Shown: positions 55,243 to 63,914, counted from the first letter of the stretch. The stretch: 64,000 nt of DNA from Chryseobacterium sp. R2A-55 (GCF_021401085.1 NZ_JACBFP010000006.1:105647-169646), one strand, 5' to 3'. A program made the numbers and translations. Notes: generated by a model from the letters alone, not told the origin.

Positions 55243-55857
55243 CTATTTCAACAAATCTTCGGCAGCCTGCATGGTGATTTCTTCCGGATATTTTTGATAG
55301 AGAAATTCCCAGGAGTATTTCAAGGCGGTTTTCTTAAAACTTTGAGGAAAATGGTCGTTTCTTTTTTACAGATAATTTTGGATAAGGCGCTCCTTTTTGG
55401 AGACGATCTTCTGGTTTCGCAAAACTTTCCCTTACTGAATTTCCTGTTTTTTTTTGATTTCCGCAATATCTTTCAGGAAGCCCGCAATTTCGTCAATGTA
55501 TTTCTTAAGGTCACTTTCACAGAAACTCAGAACCTACCAACCTTTGCTTCTAAGTTTTTAACTCACTTTAAAATCTCATTCGATGTTTCTCTCCATTTTT
55601 TCAAACCGTAAAGCGGCATTTTCACCGGGTTTTTCCCTGCTGGTTTCCCCATCTTTTTTGCGCCAGAATTCGCCATCTGCGAAGAGGGCAATCTTTAATT
55701 CAGTCATGCTAACCAGGAATTTTCCTGTTGTTTTTCCGGCACCTCAAACCTTTCGCAAAAAGCGCCTTGCCCAAAAGAACTTTAATCGTGGTTCCTTTGG
55801 ATCTGTTTGCCTGCAAGCTTTTTCGGCGCAGTTCCTGAGTGAGGTTGTCCACAACAT
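55243..55857 (-). pseudogene. Very-short-patch-repair (Vsr) endonuclease relic
   Basis: One minus-strand frame from ATG 55857 to TAG 55245 spans 204 codons but contains six internal stops and no frameshift. The first ~140 codons read like Vsr: PKEPRLKFFWARRFLRKV, then IALFADGEFWRKKDGE (family: IAVFIDGEFWHGxDWE), FEKMERNIE-stop-D and KLRSKGW-stop-VLSF with ESDLKKYID. The catalytic Asp of G-x-P-D reads Leu and the His after Phe-Trp reads Arg. Vsr nicks T:G mismatches that arise from deaminated 5-methylcytosine and is normally paired with a cytosine methylase; none is nearby. The last ~60 codons are of unclear origin. Confidence 0.72.
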
Positions 55858-55980
55858 GCCTTTTTTACAGATATAAAGATAATGTAATCTGGAGGAAAAC
55901 GGAAGACTTGGCACGGAATAACTGTTATTTAAAATTTTCATAAAAGATATCACCGCAGCATAATTTACAATAAATTTCCA

Positions 55981-56057
55981 TAAATTTGCAGTCCGGTTTT
56001 TGCACAACGGATTGTGCTGTAACATAATGAGATTGAATATTAAAAACTTTTTTTAAT
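55981..56057 (+). promoter_or_regulatory. Possible extra promoter and hairpins upstream of tuf
   Basis: A TAAATTTG box (55981-55988) precedes a 6-bp hairpin GCACAA-CGGA-TTGTGC (56002-56017) and an A/T-only stem (56039-56046 with 56050-56057). It may be a second tuf promoter with a structured leader, or a small RNA. Confidence 0.35.
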
Positions 56058-56086
56058 GAAATGGTTTTTGATTTTCAAAAATTCAC

Positions 56087-56094
56087 TATATTTG
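56087..56094 (+). promoter_or_regulatory. -7 box TATATTTG for tuf
   Basis: Exact TAnnTTTG match, with TTG 16 bp upstream (56068-56070) as a possible -33 element. The leader to the tuf ATG would be about 38 nt. Confidence 0.65.
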
Positions 56095-56138
56095 CAAACC
56101 GAAAAAATAAATAATTAATTAAATAAATAATTTGAATC

Positions 56139-57326
56139 ATGGCAAAGGAAACGTTTAATCGTAACAAACCGCACTTGAACATTGGTACCATCGGTCACGT
56201 TGACCATGGTAAAACTACACTTACTGCTGCTATCAGTAAAGTATTATCTGATAAAGGTCTTGCTGAAAAGAGAGATTTCTCTGCAATTGACTCTGCACCA
56301 GAAGAAAAAGAAAGAGGTATTACCATTAATACTTCACACATTGAATACGAAACAGAAAAAAGACACTATGCTCACGTTGACTGTCCTGGTCACGCCGACT
56401 ATGTGAAGAACATGGTAACTGGTGCTGCGCAGATGGACGGAGCAATCCTTGTGTGCGCTGCAACTGACGGACCAATGCCTCAAACAAGAGAGCACATCCT
56501 TCTTTGCCGTCAGGTAAACGTACCAAGAATCGTTGTTTTCATGAACAAAGTTGACATGGTAGATGACCCTGAATTGCTAGAGCTTGTAGAGCTTGAATTG
56601 AGAGATCTTCTTTCTTCTTATGAATATGACGGTGACAACTCTCCAGTGATCCAAGGTTCAGCTCTTGGAGCGCTGAACGGTGAACCAAAATGGGTTGCTA
56701 CAGTTGAACAATTGATGGATGCTGTTGACACTTGGATCGAGCAGCCGGTAAGAGAGCAAGATAAACCATTCTTGATGCCAATCGAAGACGTATTCTCTAT
56801 TACAGGTAGAGGTACTGTGGCTACAGGTAGAATCGAGGCAGGGGTAATCAACTCTGGAGATCCTGTAGACATCGTAGGTATGGGTGATGAAAAATTGACT
56901 TCTACCGTAACTGGTGTTGAAATGTTCCGTAAAATCCTTGACAGAGGTGAAGCTGGTGACAACGTAGGTCTATTGTTGAGAGGTATTGAAAAAACCGACA
57001 TCAAGAGAGGTATGGTTATCGCTAAACAAGGTTCTGTGAAGCCACACAAAAAATTCAAAGCAGAGGTTTATATCCTTTCTAAAGAAGAAGGTGGTCGTCA
57101 CACTCCATTCCACAACAAATATCGTCCTCAGTTCTATGTAAGAACTACTGACGTAACTGGTGAAATCTTCTTACCAGAAGGCGTAGAAATGGTAATGCCT
57201 GGTGACAACTTGACAATCACTGTAGAATTGCTTCAGCCAATCGCTCTTAACGTAGGTCTTAGATTTGCAATCAGAGAAGGAGGTAGAACAGTTGGTGCAG
57301 GTCAGGTAACTGAAATCATCGACTAA
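56139..57326 (+). CDS. tuf: Elongation factor Tu
   Basis: A 395-residue GTPase delivering aminoacyl-tRNA to the ribosome. G1 GHVDHGKTT (18-26), G2 [10 protein letters not shown]3 [12 protein letters not shown] and G4 NKVDMVDD are all intact; domains 2 and 3 are complete. Codons are strongly biased, unlike the neighbours, as expected for a very highly expressed gene. It ends in a strong terminator before tRNA-Trp. Confidence 0.99.
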   Translation: MAKETFNRNKPHLNIGTIGHVDHGKTTLTAAISKVLSDKGLAEKRDFSAIDSAPEEKERGITINTSHIEYETEKRHYAHVDCPGHADYVKNMVTGAAQMDGAILVCAATDGPMPQTREHILLCRQVNVPRIVVFMNKVDMVDDPELLELVELELRDLLSSYEYDGDNSPVIQGSALGALNGEPKWVATVEQLMDAVDTWIEQPVREQDKPFLMPIEDVFSITGRGTVATGRIEAGVINSGDPVDIVGMGDEKLTSTVTGVEMFRKILDRGEAGDNVGLLLRGIEKTDIKRGMVIAKQGSVKPHKKFKAEVYILSKEEGGRHTPFHNKYRPQFYVRTTDVTGEIFLPEGVEMVMPGDNLTITVELLQPIALNVGLRFAIREGGRTVGAGQVTEIID

Positions 57327-57347
57327 TTTATACATACTGCATACTAG

Positions 57348-57382
57348 CGTTGTTAGCGCTTAATGCGCTAACAACGTTTTTT
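57348..57382 (+). terminator. Rho-independent terminator of tuf
   Basis: A 12-bp perfect stem CGTTGTTAGCGC/GCGCTAACAACG (57348-57359, 57365-57376) with a 5-base loop and a T6 run. Confidence 0.92.
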
Positions 57383-57387
57383 AATCT

Positions 57388-57458
57388 ACGGGCATCGTCC
57401 AATGGTAGGATACCGGTCTCCAAAACCGTTGATCAGGGTTCGAATCCTTGTGCCCGTG
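57388..57458 (+). tRNA. tRNA-Trp (anticodon CCA)
   Basis: A 71-nt cloverleaf: acceptor ACGGGCA/TGCCCGT, anticodon loop TCTCCAAAA region with CCA, T arm CAGGG-TTCGAAT-CCTTG, discriminator G as expected for Trp. CCA is not encoded. It lies between tuf and secE, the usual bacterial position. Confidence 0.97.
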
Positions 57459-57471
57459 CAAAATTGAGATA

Positions 57472-57678
57472 ATGAACAATTTAATTAACTATTTAAAAGG
57501 TTCTTACCACGAATTTATAGATAAGGTGGAGTGGCCAAAATGGTCAGACCTGCAATCCTCAACAATCGTAACCGCTGTGGCCACTGTAATATTGGCGCTC
57601 TTTACTTTTGGGGTGGATTCTGCGTTCAGCGAGATCATCAATAATATTTTGACACTCTTCATCAACCTATTTAATTAA
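57472..57678 (+). CDS. secE: Preprotein translocase subunit SecE
   Basis: A 68-residue single-span protein: amphipathic helix with KVEWPKWSDLQSSTIVTAV, the SecE signature, and one membrane segment (about 30-50). It stabilises SecY in the translocon. The ATG at 57472 was preferred over a frame starting within the tRNA. nusG follows after 14 bp. Confidence 0.96.
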   Translation: MNNLINYLKGSYHEFIDKVEWPKWSDLQSSTIVTAVATVILALFTFGVDSAFSEIINNILTLFINLFN

Positions 57679-57692
57679 AAGTATTTTCCAAA

Positions 57693-58235
57693 ATGAGTGA
57701 CTTGAAGTGGTACGTGCTGAAATCCATCAGCGGACAGGAGAATAAGGTGAAAACTTATATTGAGAACGAAATGAAGCGTCTTGGCTTCGAAAATTTCGTC
57801 ACTCAGGTAGTCATTCCTATGGAAAAAGTAATCCAGATGAGAAACGGGAAAAAGGTGCCAAAAGAAAAACCTTATTACCCCGGTTACTTAATGGTGGAAG
57901 CGAACTTGGTCGGTGAAATCCCACATATCATCAAAAATATTCCAGGAGTTATCTCATTCCTTAGTTTGACAAAAGGAGGAGATCCGGTTCCCATGAGAAA
58001 ATCTGAAGTAAACAGAATGCTGGGAAGAATGGATGAACTCTCAGAATTCGCTGTAGAAACCGCAATTCCATTTGTGGTGGGTGAAAATGTGAAAGTGATA
58101 GACGGACCTTTCAACGGATTCAACGGAACTATTGAAAAACTACATGAAGACAAAAAGAAAATTGAAGTCTCTGTAATGATTTTCGGAAGAAAAACACCTA
58201 TGGAATTGAGCTATATGCAGGTAGAAAAAGTTTAA
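57693..58235 (+). CDS. nusG: Transcription termination/antitermination protein NusG
   Basis: A 180-residue factor. The NGN domain begins KWYVLKSISGQENKVKTYIE and has YYPGYLMVEANL; the C-terminal KOW domain has VIDGPFNGFNGTIEKLHEDK. It modulates RNA polymerase pausing and Rho action. In most bacteria rplK follows; here a strong terminator and an unrelated secreted-protein gene come next. Confidence 0.98.
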   Translation: MSDLKWYVLKSISGQENKVKTYIENEMKRLGFENFVTQVVIPMEKVIQMRNGKKVPKEKPYYPGYLMVEANLVGEIPHIIKNIPGVISFLSLTKGGDPVPMRKSEVNRMLGRMDELSEFAVETAIPFVVGENVKVIDGPFNGFNGTIEKLHEDKKKIEVSVMIFGRKTPMELSYMQVEKV

Positions 58236-58255
58236 AAAGCTTCATCCTATAAATT

Positions 58256-58286
58256 AAAGACTGTTCGAAAGAGCAGTCTTTTTTTT
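58256..58286 (+). terminator. Rho-independent terminator of secE-nusG
   Basis: An 11-bp stem (58256-58266 with 58271-58281, one G-U) capped by a GAAA tetraloop and followed by eight T. It closes the unit right after nusG. Confidence 0.92.
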
Positions 58287-58338
58287 GCACTCTAAATTAC
58301 AAATGTTCTACTTTTTGAAATTATATTCAAAGAATGTA

Positions 58339-58346
58339 TATATTTG
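58339..58346 (+). promoter_or_regulatory. -7 box TATATTTG for the secreted esterase-like gene
   Basis: Exact TAnnTTTG match, 15 nt before the ATG at 58362. Confidence 0.6.
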
Positions 58347-58361
58347 ATAAAAATAATTAAG

Positions 58362-60647
58362 ATGAAAATCAAATTTACATTCCTTTTCTTGTGGATATTC
58401 TGTGTCCATCTATTTGCCCAGGATCAAACATTTGATCTTTTGAAAGACCATACCAAAACCAAAATTCTCTACGACCGAGTTTTCGCCGTTTCAAAAGCAA
58501 CAGAGCTGCAACCCCAGAAGACTTCTACACAGATTTTCTTGCAGGTCTATCATGAAATGCAACGTGCGGATTATTTGCAAAGACTGCCAAAATTAGAAAT
58601 CATCAAAACGAAGGCTGATCATGGCTTCAGCAATAATTATATCCCACTTTCACTACTCATTACTGAATTTGAAAACATTAAAGCAACTTCGTTAGAATCT
58701 AAGCAGGTTACCCTCAATTCTGAAAATCAGTATGTGATCACTAATCATTCACCAAATGTTTTTGAGGAAAATCAGGTCAATCTTTTAGCACCGATTTTGG
58801 GAAAAACAAAATCAAACCTTCCTGAATTCATTTTAAAAACTGATCTGATTTTTCACACCTCGAAAAGAACAGTTTCTCACATAGAAATTAAAGACGGAAA
58901 AACCTGGAAAATCATCAGTGAAGATCAGCCTTTTAAACTTAGTTTTCCGAATAATGGATGGAATGAAGTTCTCTACAAAATCCACTTTACAGATGGAAAA
59001 ATACTGACGCAATCTTTCATCATCGATGTTCAGTATCAAAAAAGGGCAGCCAAAATCACGCAAAAAAAAAGTTTCGAACCTAATTTGGTCACTCCCATTT
59101 CTTCCACCATTCCATATCAGGGATTTGGTGAAAACGCAGCTTTCGTCGGAAATGGCGAATATGAAGTGTATATGGGTAATGACGGTGTCTTAGACAAACC
59201 AATAATTTTGGTTGACGGTTTTGATCCTGGCGATACCCGAAATACCGCAGCAATCTATCAACTCCTCAATTACGGAACCAACCAGAATCTGGGAGACTTA
59301 GTCCGAGCGCAAGGATTTGACATTATTGTCCTAAACTTTCCAACATACACCAGACCCGGAACTACTACGATTATTGATGGCGGCGTGGATTATATTCAAA
59401 GAAATGCAATGATTCTGGTAGAATTACTCAATCAGCTCAACCTTGCCAAAGTGGGAAATGCCAAAAATGTGGTGATCGGTCCAAGTATGGGCGGTCTGAT
59501 CTCCCGGTATGCACTTCGATATATGGAGCAGAACAGCTTAAATCCCGATACCAGACTTTATGTTTCATTTGACTCGCCGCATTTGGGAGCCAATGTCCCT
59601 CTAGGATTTCAGCATCTTTTTAACTATATGGGATTTGGACCGGTTGGCGATACCACCATGCAGGGCGTGGTCAATGGAATGTTGAAGAGTCCTGCTGCAA
59701 GACAGATGCTTCTTGATCATTTTGAAGGTCACCTGAAAGTGGGAAGCATCACTGATTTTGATCCTGCGATCCTTCTTCCAGTTGGAGCACCCAATTATAG
59801 AACATCTTTTCAAAATGAGCTGAATGCGATGGGATTCCCACAAAACATAAGAAATATCGCCATAAGCAACGGTGCCGGCAACGGAACCATGACCGGAACA
59901 CCGGGAATGGTGGTAATGGATCACACTTTCAATTCCTCTTCCACACAACGGGCGATTATAAAAACCAATTTCACTCCAGCAAAAAATGCAACCGCACAGA
60001 TCAGCAGTTTCCAAGGTCAGCAATGGATTATCGTCTGGTTTTCAGTTTACACCAGTACGGCCAGCGCAAAATCACCTGCCACCTCTGACGGACTGGATTC
60101 CGCACCAGGCGGCAGATTCGATATGTCCAATTTAGCCGATACTTCCACCGGAAACCTCATGCTTACAGAATTTATGAATAATTTGAAAATTATGCATTTC
60201 GACTTTATTCCCGCAGTAAGTTCTCTGGCGGTAAGCAATAATCAGGGAAATTATTACGCCACCATCAATTCTTCCTCCACAACTCCTTTTGCCGCTTATC
60301 ATGTCCCTTCCACGAACCAAAATCACGTGACTTTAGATGATCAAAACGTGCCGTTTGTTTTAAATGAAATATTAATTGACCAAACTTTGGCCGCATCAGA
60401 CCACGAACTGCTGAATGGTATCTCCATTGAAAATCCTGTGAAAAATTCTTTGAAGATCAAAACTACAACTCCTATAAAAAAATCAAATTTAATTATTACC
60501 GATGCGTCCGGAAGAATCGTTTACACACAAATTCAAGATTTAAATGGCATGACTGAAATTCCCGTAAAATTGACCAATGGAGTTTATTTCCTTACCATAG
60601 ACTCGGGCAAACAAAAAATAACAAGAAAAATCATCGTCAGTTTATAA
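58362..60647 (+). CDS. Type IX-secreted alpha/beta-hydrolase-like protein
   Basis: A 761-residue exported protein. A signal peptide (KFTFLFLWIFCVHLFAQ) is followed by a ~240-residue beta-rich region, then an alpha/beta-hydrolase-like domain: IILVDGFDPGDTRN (about 285-300) and the nucleophile elbow GPSMGGLISRYALRY (Ser near 380), with a possible acid/His further on. The last ~75 residues are a type A sorting domain (SLKIKTTTPIKKSNLII, NGVYFLTIDSGKQKITRKI), cleaved on secretion by the type IX system. Esterase or lipase activity is an inference from GxSxG. The start at 58362 is set by the promoter box. Confidence 0.85.
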   Translation: MKIKFTFLFLWIFCVHLFAQDQTFDLLKDHTKTKILYDRVFAVSKATELQPQKTSTQIFLQVYHEMQRADYLQRLPKLEIIKTKADHGFSNNYIPLSLLITEFENIKATSLESKQVTLNSENQYVITNHSPNVFEENQVNLLAPILGKTKSNLPEFILKTDLIFHTSKRTVSHIEIKDGKTWKIISEDQPFKLSFPNNGWNEVLYKIHFTDGKILTQSFIIDVQYQKRAAKITQKKSFEPNLVTPISSTIPYQGFGENAAFVGNGEYEVYMGNDGVLDKPIILVDGFDPGDTRNTAAIYQLLNYGTNQNLGDLVRAQGFDIIVLNFPTYTRPGTTTIIDGGVDYIQRNAMILVELLNQLNLAKVGNAKNVVIGPSMGGLISRYALRYMEQNSLNPDTRLYVSFDSPHLGANVPLGFQHLFNYMGFGPVGDTTMQGVVNGMLKSPAARQMLLDHFEGHLKVGSITDFDPAILLPVGAPNYRTSFQNELNAMGFPQNIRNIAISNGAGNGTMTGTPGMVVMDHTFNSSSTQRAIIKTNFTPAKNATAQISSFQGQQWIIVWFSVYTSTASAKSPATSDGLDSAPGGRFDMSNLADTSTGNLMLTEFMNNLKIMHFDFIPAVSSLAVSNNQGNYYATINSSSTTPFAAYHVPSTNQNHVTLDDQNVPFVLNEILIDQTLAASDHELLNGISIENPVKNSLKIKTTTPIKKSNLIITDASGRIVYTQIQDLNGMTEIPVKLTNGVYFLTIDSGKQKITRKIIVSL

Positions 60648-60667
60648 TTGATCAATCAAATACAAAT

Positions 60668-60698
60668 AAGCCGCTTCCATTTTTGGAGCGGCTTTTTT
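60668..60698 (+). terminator. Terminator of the secreted esterase-like gene
   Basis: AAGCCGCT (60668-60675) pairs with AGCGGCTT (60687-60694), plus an inner CCA/TGG extension, followed by a T-run. Confidence 0.88.
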
Positions 60699-60769
60699 CA
60701 TTGGTGAAAATCAATTCAAAGGGTAAAACTGACACTGCACCTGGTGCATTGTAACTCAATTCAAATCAT

Positions 60770-60777
60770 TAACTTTG
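60770..60777 (+). promoter_or_regulatory. -7 box TAACTTTG for aroC
   Basis: Exact TAnnTTTG match separated from the aroC ATG by 4 nt, so the transcript is probably leaderless. Confidence 0.55.
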
Positions 60778-60781
60778 TCAT

Positions 60782-61843
60782 ATGTTCAATTTCGGAAATT
60801 TCCTCACACTTTCTACTTTTGGCGAAAGCCACGGAATCGCTTTTGGTGGTATTATCAATAATTTTCCAGCCGGTCTGGAAATTGATTTTGAGGCTGTTCA
60901 ATACCAACTCGACCGCCGAAAACCTGGTCAAAGTGCTATCGTCACCCAAAGAAAAGAAAGTGATACCGTGAAGTTTCTTTCCGGAATTTTTGAAGGAAAA
61001 ACCACTGGAACTCCGATCGGTTTCCTCATTGAAAACGAAAACCAGAAATCCAAAGACTATGATCATATTTCAACAGCATATCGGCCAAGCCATGCTGATT
61101 TCACCTATGATCAAAAATTCGGCATCAGAGATTATCGGGGAGGCGGTAAATCATCTGCTCGCGAAACCGTGAATTGGGTCGTAGCAGGAAGTTTGGCAAA
61201 ACAACTTCTGCCCAAAAAGGTTGAAATTACCGCATATGTTTCTTCAGTTGGCGACATTTTTTGCGAAAAACCCTATCAGGAATTAGATTTCTCCAAGATA
61301 GATTCTAATAATGTGCGATGCCCAGATTCAGCAACCGCGGAAAAAATGATTTCAAAAATCAAGGAAATTAAGAAGGAAGGAAACACGATTGGCGGCACCA
61401 TTACGTGCGTCATAAAAAATCTTCCGGCTGGAATTGGCGAACCGGTATTTGGGAAGCTGCAGGCAGAATTGGCGAAGGCAATGCTCAGCATTAATGCAGC
61501 TAAAGGTTTTGAGTACGGAAGTGGTTTCTGTGGCGCAACTATGACTGGCAAAGACCATAATGATTTATTTAATGAAAATTTCACCACACAGACAAATCTC
61601 TCAGGTGGAGTTCAAGGCGGAATTTCAAATGGAATGGATGTTTACTTTCGAGTGGCTTTTAAACCGGTCGCAACTATTTTAAGACCACAAAAAAGCGTAG
61701 ACAAGGATGGAAATTCTATCATTGTGGAAGGAAAAGGGAGACATGATCCCTGTGTTTTACCCAGAGCAGTTCCCATTGTGGAAAGTCTGGCAAGTTTTGT
61801 CTTGGCAGATCTATTCTTAATTAATCGGATGAGGCGGATTTAA
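60782..61843 (+). CDS. aroC: Chorismate synthase
   Basis: A 353-residue FMN-dependent enzyme that converts EPSP to chorismate, the last shikimate step. It starts [16 protein letters not shown], the signature that fixes the N-terminus, and has [30 protein letters not shown] and [26 protein letters not shown]-like and [16 protein letters not shown] motifs are intact. The conserved start leaves only 4 nt to the promoter box. Confidence 0.97.
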   Translation: MFNFGNFLTLSTFGESHGIAFGGIINNFPAGLEIDFEAVQYQLDRRKPGQSAIVTQRKESDTVKFLSGIFEGKTTGTPIGFLIENENQKSKDYDHISTAYRPSHADFTYDQKFGIRDYRGGGKSSARETVNWVVAGSLAKQLLPKKVEITAYVSSVGDIFCEKPYQELDFSKIDSNNVRCPDSATAEKMISKIKEIKKEGNTIGGTITCVIKNLPAGIGEPVFGKLQAELAKAMLSINAAKGFEYGSGFCGATMTGKDHNDLFNENFTTQTNLSGGVQGGISNGMDVYFRVAFKPVATILRPQKSVDKDGNSIIVEGKGRHDPCVLPRAVPIVESLASFVLADLFLINRMRRI

Positions 61844-61909
61844 TAAGAATGTGATTTCGATTACATTTTATCAGGTACAAATAAACGAAATTTGTGTAAA
61901 ATTTTAAAA

Positions 61910-62473
61910 ATGAAAGAATATTGGCAAAAAGCACTGACTTTTGATCAGTACATGAACGTAGCGAAAATTCGGGCAACCAACAATCCCGACAAAACAGACG
62001 AAAAGCAAGAATTTTACGAGCTCGGCCTCCAAAGAATGGAACGAACTTTAAAAACTTTTAAAGTGGATGAAACCCAGATGGAAAAAGTAAAATCAAAGAA
62101 ATTTGATGGTAAGGTTCTGATCATCTCCGAACCATGGTGTGGCGATGCGAGTGCAACTGTTCCTGCTGTTGCAAAATTTTTCGAGTCAGCAGGTAATGAA
62201 GCAAAAGTTTTTCTGCGCGATACCGACCATTCGTTGATCGATCAGTTTTTGGTAAATGGAACTCAGTCTATTCCAATTGTGATTCTTCTCGATAAGGATT
62301 TCGAAGTCATCAACCATTGGGGACCACGCCCAAAATATGGCACCGAACTTCTGGCCAAATTCAAAGCCAATCCCGAAACCTACCCAAGAGAAGAATTCTA
62401 CAACGATTTGCAGGTATATTACTCCAAGAACCGTGGCAAAGACGCTATCGAGGAAATTCTGGAATTAATTTAG
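61910..62473 (+). CDS. Thioredoxin-family protein with a single-cysteine WCGD motif
   Basis: A 187-residue cytoplasmic protein. The thioredoxin active site reads EPWCGDASATVP, with one Cys where CxxC is expected, and has a cis-Pro loop NGTQSIPIVILL. This one-Cys form occurs in a Bacteroidota group of unknown function and may act by mixed disulfide or not as a redox enzyme at all. A GTG frame from 61892 is longer; I prefer ATG at 61910, giving MKEYWQKALTF. It precedes a TlpA-like gene on the same strand. Confidence 0.85.
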   Translation: MKEYWQKALTFDQYMNVAKIRATNNPDKTDEKQEFYELGLQRMERTLKTFKVDETQMEKVKSKKFDGKVLIISEPWCGDASATVPAVAKFFESAGNEAKVFLRDTDHSLIDQFLVNGTQSIPIVILLDKDFEVINHWGPRPKYGTELLAKFKANPETYPREEFYNDLQVYYSKNRGKDAIEEILELI

Positions 62474-62548
62474 AATAGTTGGACATCAATTAAAAATAGG
62501 TTTCTGATCCTAGATTCCATCATGCATTATCATCGAATAGAATACTAA

Positions 62549-63112
62549 ATGAAGATCATGACTTTTATTAAAAAAAATATTTTCTACTTAATTTCATCCG
62601 CAATCCTGGTCGTAATTCTTGCATTTCCATCAATTCGGTTGAAATTGACAGACCTGTTTTTTCCGATTGCAGCTGTGGAAAATGCAGTTACACTGAACGA
62701 TTACGATTACGACATCCAGCTGAAAGGAATCAATACCACTTCCACCAATCTAAAAAACCTTAAAGGCAAAAAACTGGTTTTGCTTAATTTTTGGGGAACT
62801 TGGTGTGCGCCCTGTCGTGAAGAATGGCCAACCATTCAAAAACTTTACGATAGCAAAAAGGATAAAGTGGATTTTGTGCTCATAGCAATGCAGGAAAAAG
62901 AAGAGGATGTAAGAAAGTTTTTGCAGCAAAACAACTACACGGTTCCCGTATATATCGCAGAAAGTCCAGTAACCACCAATGTTTTGCCTAAAGCGTTTCC
63001 CACTACATTCCTTCTGGACAAAAACGGCAGGATACTAGTAAAGGAGGATGCAGCGAAGGACTGGAATTCCAAATCTGTACATGATATGATTGACAATATA
63101 TCGACACAATGA
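62549..63112 (+). CDS. TlpA-family disulfide reductase, membrane-anchored
   Basis: A 187-residue protein with an N-terminal membrane anchor (about 11-30) and a periplasmic thioredoxin domain: LVLLNFWGTWCAPCREEWP with the WCAPC site near residue 87, and KAFPTTFLLDKNGRIL as cis-Pro loop. TlpA/ResA proteins reduce disulfides for cytochrome maturation or similar tasks; no ccm genes are adjacent. It probably shares a transcript with its neighbours. Confidence 0.9.
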   Translation: MKIMTFIKKNIFYLISSAILVVILAFPSIRLKLTDLFFPIAAVENAVTLNDYDYDIQLKGINTTSTNLKNLKGKKLVLLNFWGTWCAPCREEWPTIQKLYDSKKDKVDFVLIAMQEKEEDVRKFLQQNNYTVPVYIAESPVTTNVLPKAFPTTFLLDKNGRILVKEDAAKDWNSKSVHDMIDNISTQ

Positions 63113-63180
63113 TGGACTCCAAATAAGAAGATATTGGTACGTAATTTGTGGGCTCAATAGCATTTCAAACCAACACAAAA

Positions 63181-63519
63181 ATGAAATTATCAAAAATACA
63201 ACTTGCAAAGGAAGCTTTCAAACATAAAGGTTTGATCCAAAAATTACCCGTCATCCTTAGAATGATCAAATCGACCATGAAAAAAAATGGGTACAAACCA
63301 GAAATCAAGAATGTGATCCTCCCTGGATTGATGCTGCTATACGTGTTTTCGCCAATTGACCTCATTCCAGAGTGGATTCCAGTGATTGGAGTTTTGGATG
63401 ATTTAGCGGTACTGGCTTTGGCAATACCGATGCTTACTTCAGAGGCCGAAAGATTCGTGGCTTGGGAAGCTAAAAAAAGGCAAGACGACAAAATTGTAGA
63501 AGCTGAAATCGTAGAATAA
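63181..63519 (+). CDS. YkvA family (DUF1232) protein
   Basis: A 112-residue small membrane protein. The DUF1232 core is LLYVFSPIDLIPEWIPVIG followed by VLDDLAVLALAIP. The N-terminus is basic and the C-terminus acidic. Function is unknown; the family has been loosely linked to membrane-associated or polyketide-related roles. The longer GTG frame from 63148 is not used. Confidence 0.85.
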   Translation: MKLSKIQLAKEAFKHKGLIQKLPVILRMIKSTMKKNGYKPEIKNVILPGLMLLYVFSPIDLIPEWIPVIGVLDDLAVLALAIPMLTSEAERFVAWEAKKRQDDKIVEAEIVE

Positions 63520-63881
63520 ACGCAAAAAAATATTAAAGCCGTTCAAGAAATTGGGCGGTTTCTTCGTAGAACCCATGAAGCTCCTTGATTGTCAATGAAC
63601 CGACCCGCTCTCTGTCTCCTCCGAGAGAAAAGGATATCTTTATTTAGTAGAATAATTTGACGGAGGATCTAGAACTCGCAATCAGCGATCAAAAAAGGAT
63701 ATAGCTCCAATCCGTGTATTCTACTAATACAAGGAGTCCTTCTCCGCCCATTAGAGTGCTCTTTTCGCAGTGCTCGCCACAAAATCGAAAAGATATTCCC
63801 TAGGTAAAAACACTAAAAAATTAATCGAGACGTCCCCCCTCCAATCTTAACTCCTTCACCTTTCCTAATTACAATAAATAA
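63520..63881. other. Gene-free region with repeats before the 5S rRNA
   Basis: Contains 10-bp inverted arms TAGTAGAATA (63645-63654) and TATTCTACTA (63717-63726), TCCTCCG/CGGAGGA (63617-63623, 63661-63667) and a direct repeat AAAAGGATAT (63628, 63693). Minus-strand frames end in short protein-like stretches with no start (for example LTIKELHGFYEETAQF before a stop near 63535). Probably a decayed gene or a repeat element at the end of an rRNA operon. Confidence 0.4.
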
Positions 63882-63914
63882 AAAATCCCCAACCACTTTG
63901 TGGTTGGGGATTTT
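63882..63914 (-). terminator. Terminator of the rRNA operon
   Basis: A 15-bp perfect stem (63882-63896 with 63900-63914) around a 3-base loop. On the minus strand it continues into TTTTTTATTTATT, just past the 5S 3' end. Confidence 0.92.

Noticed and set aside
55219..55611. A 130-codon plus-strand frame downstream of the efflux pump
   Set aside because: It is the antisense of the Vsr-like frame, and the protein-like signal is on the minus strand.
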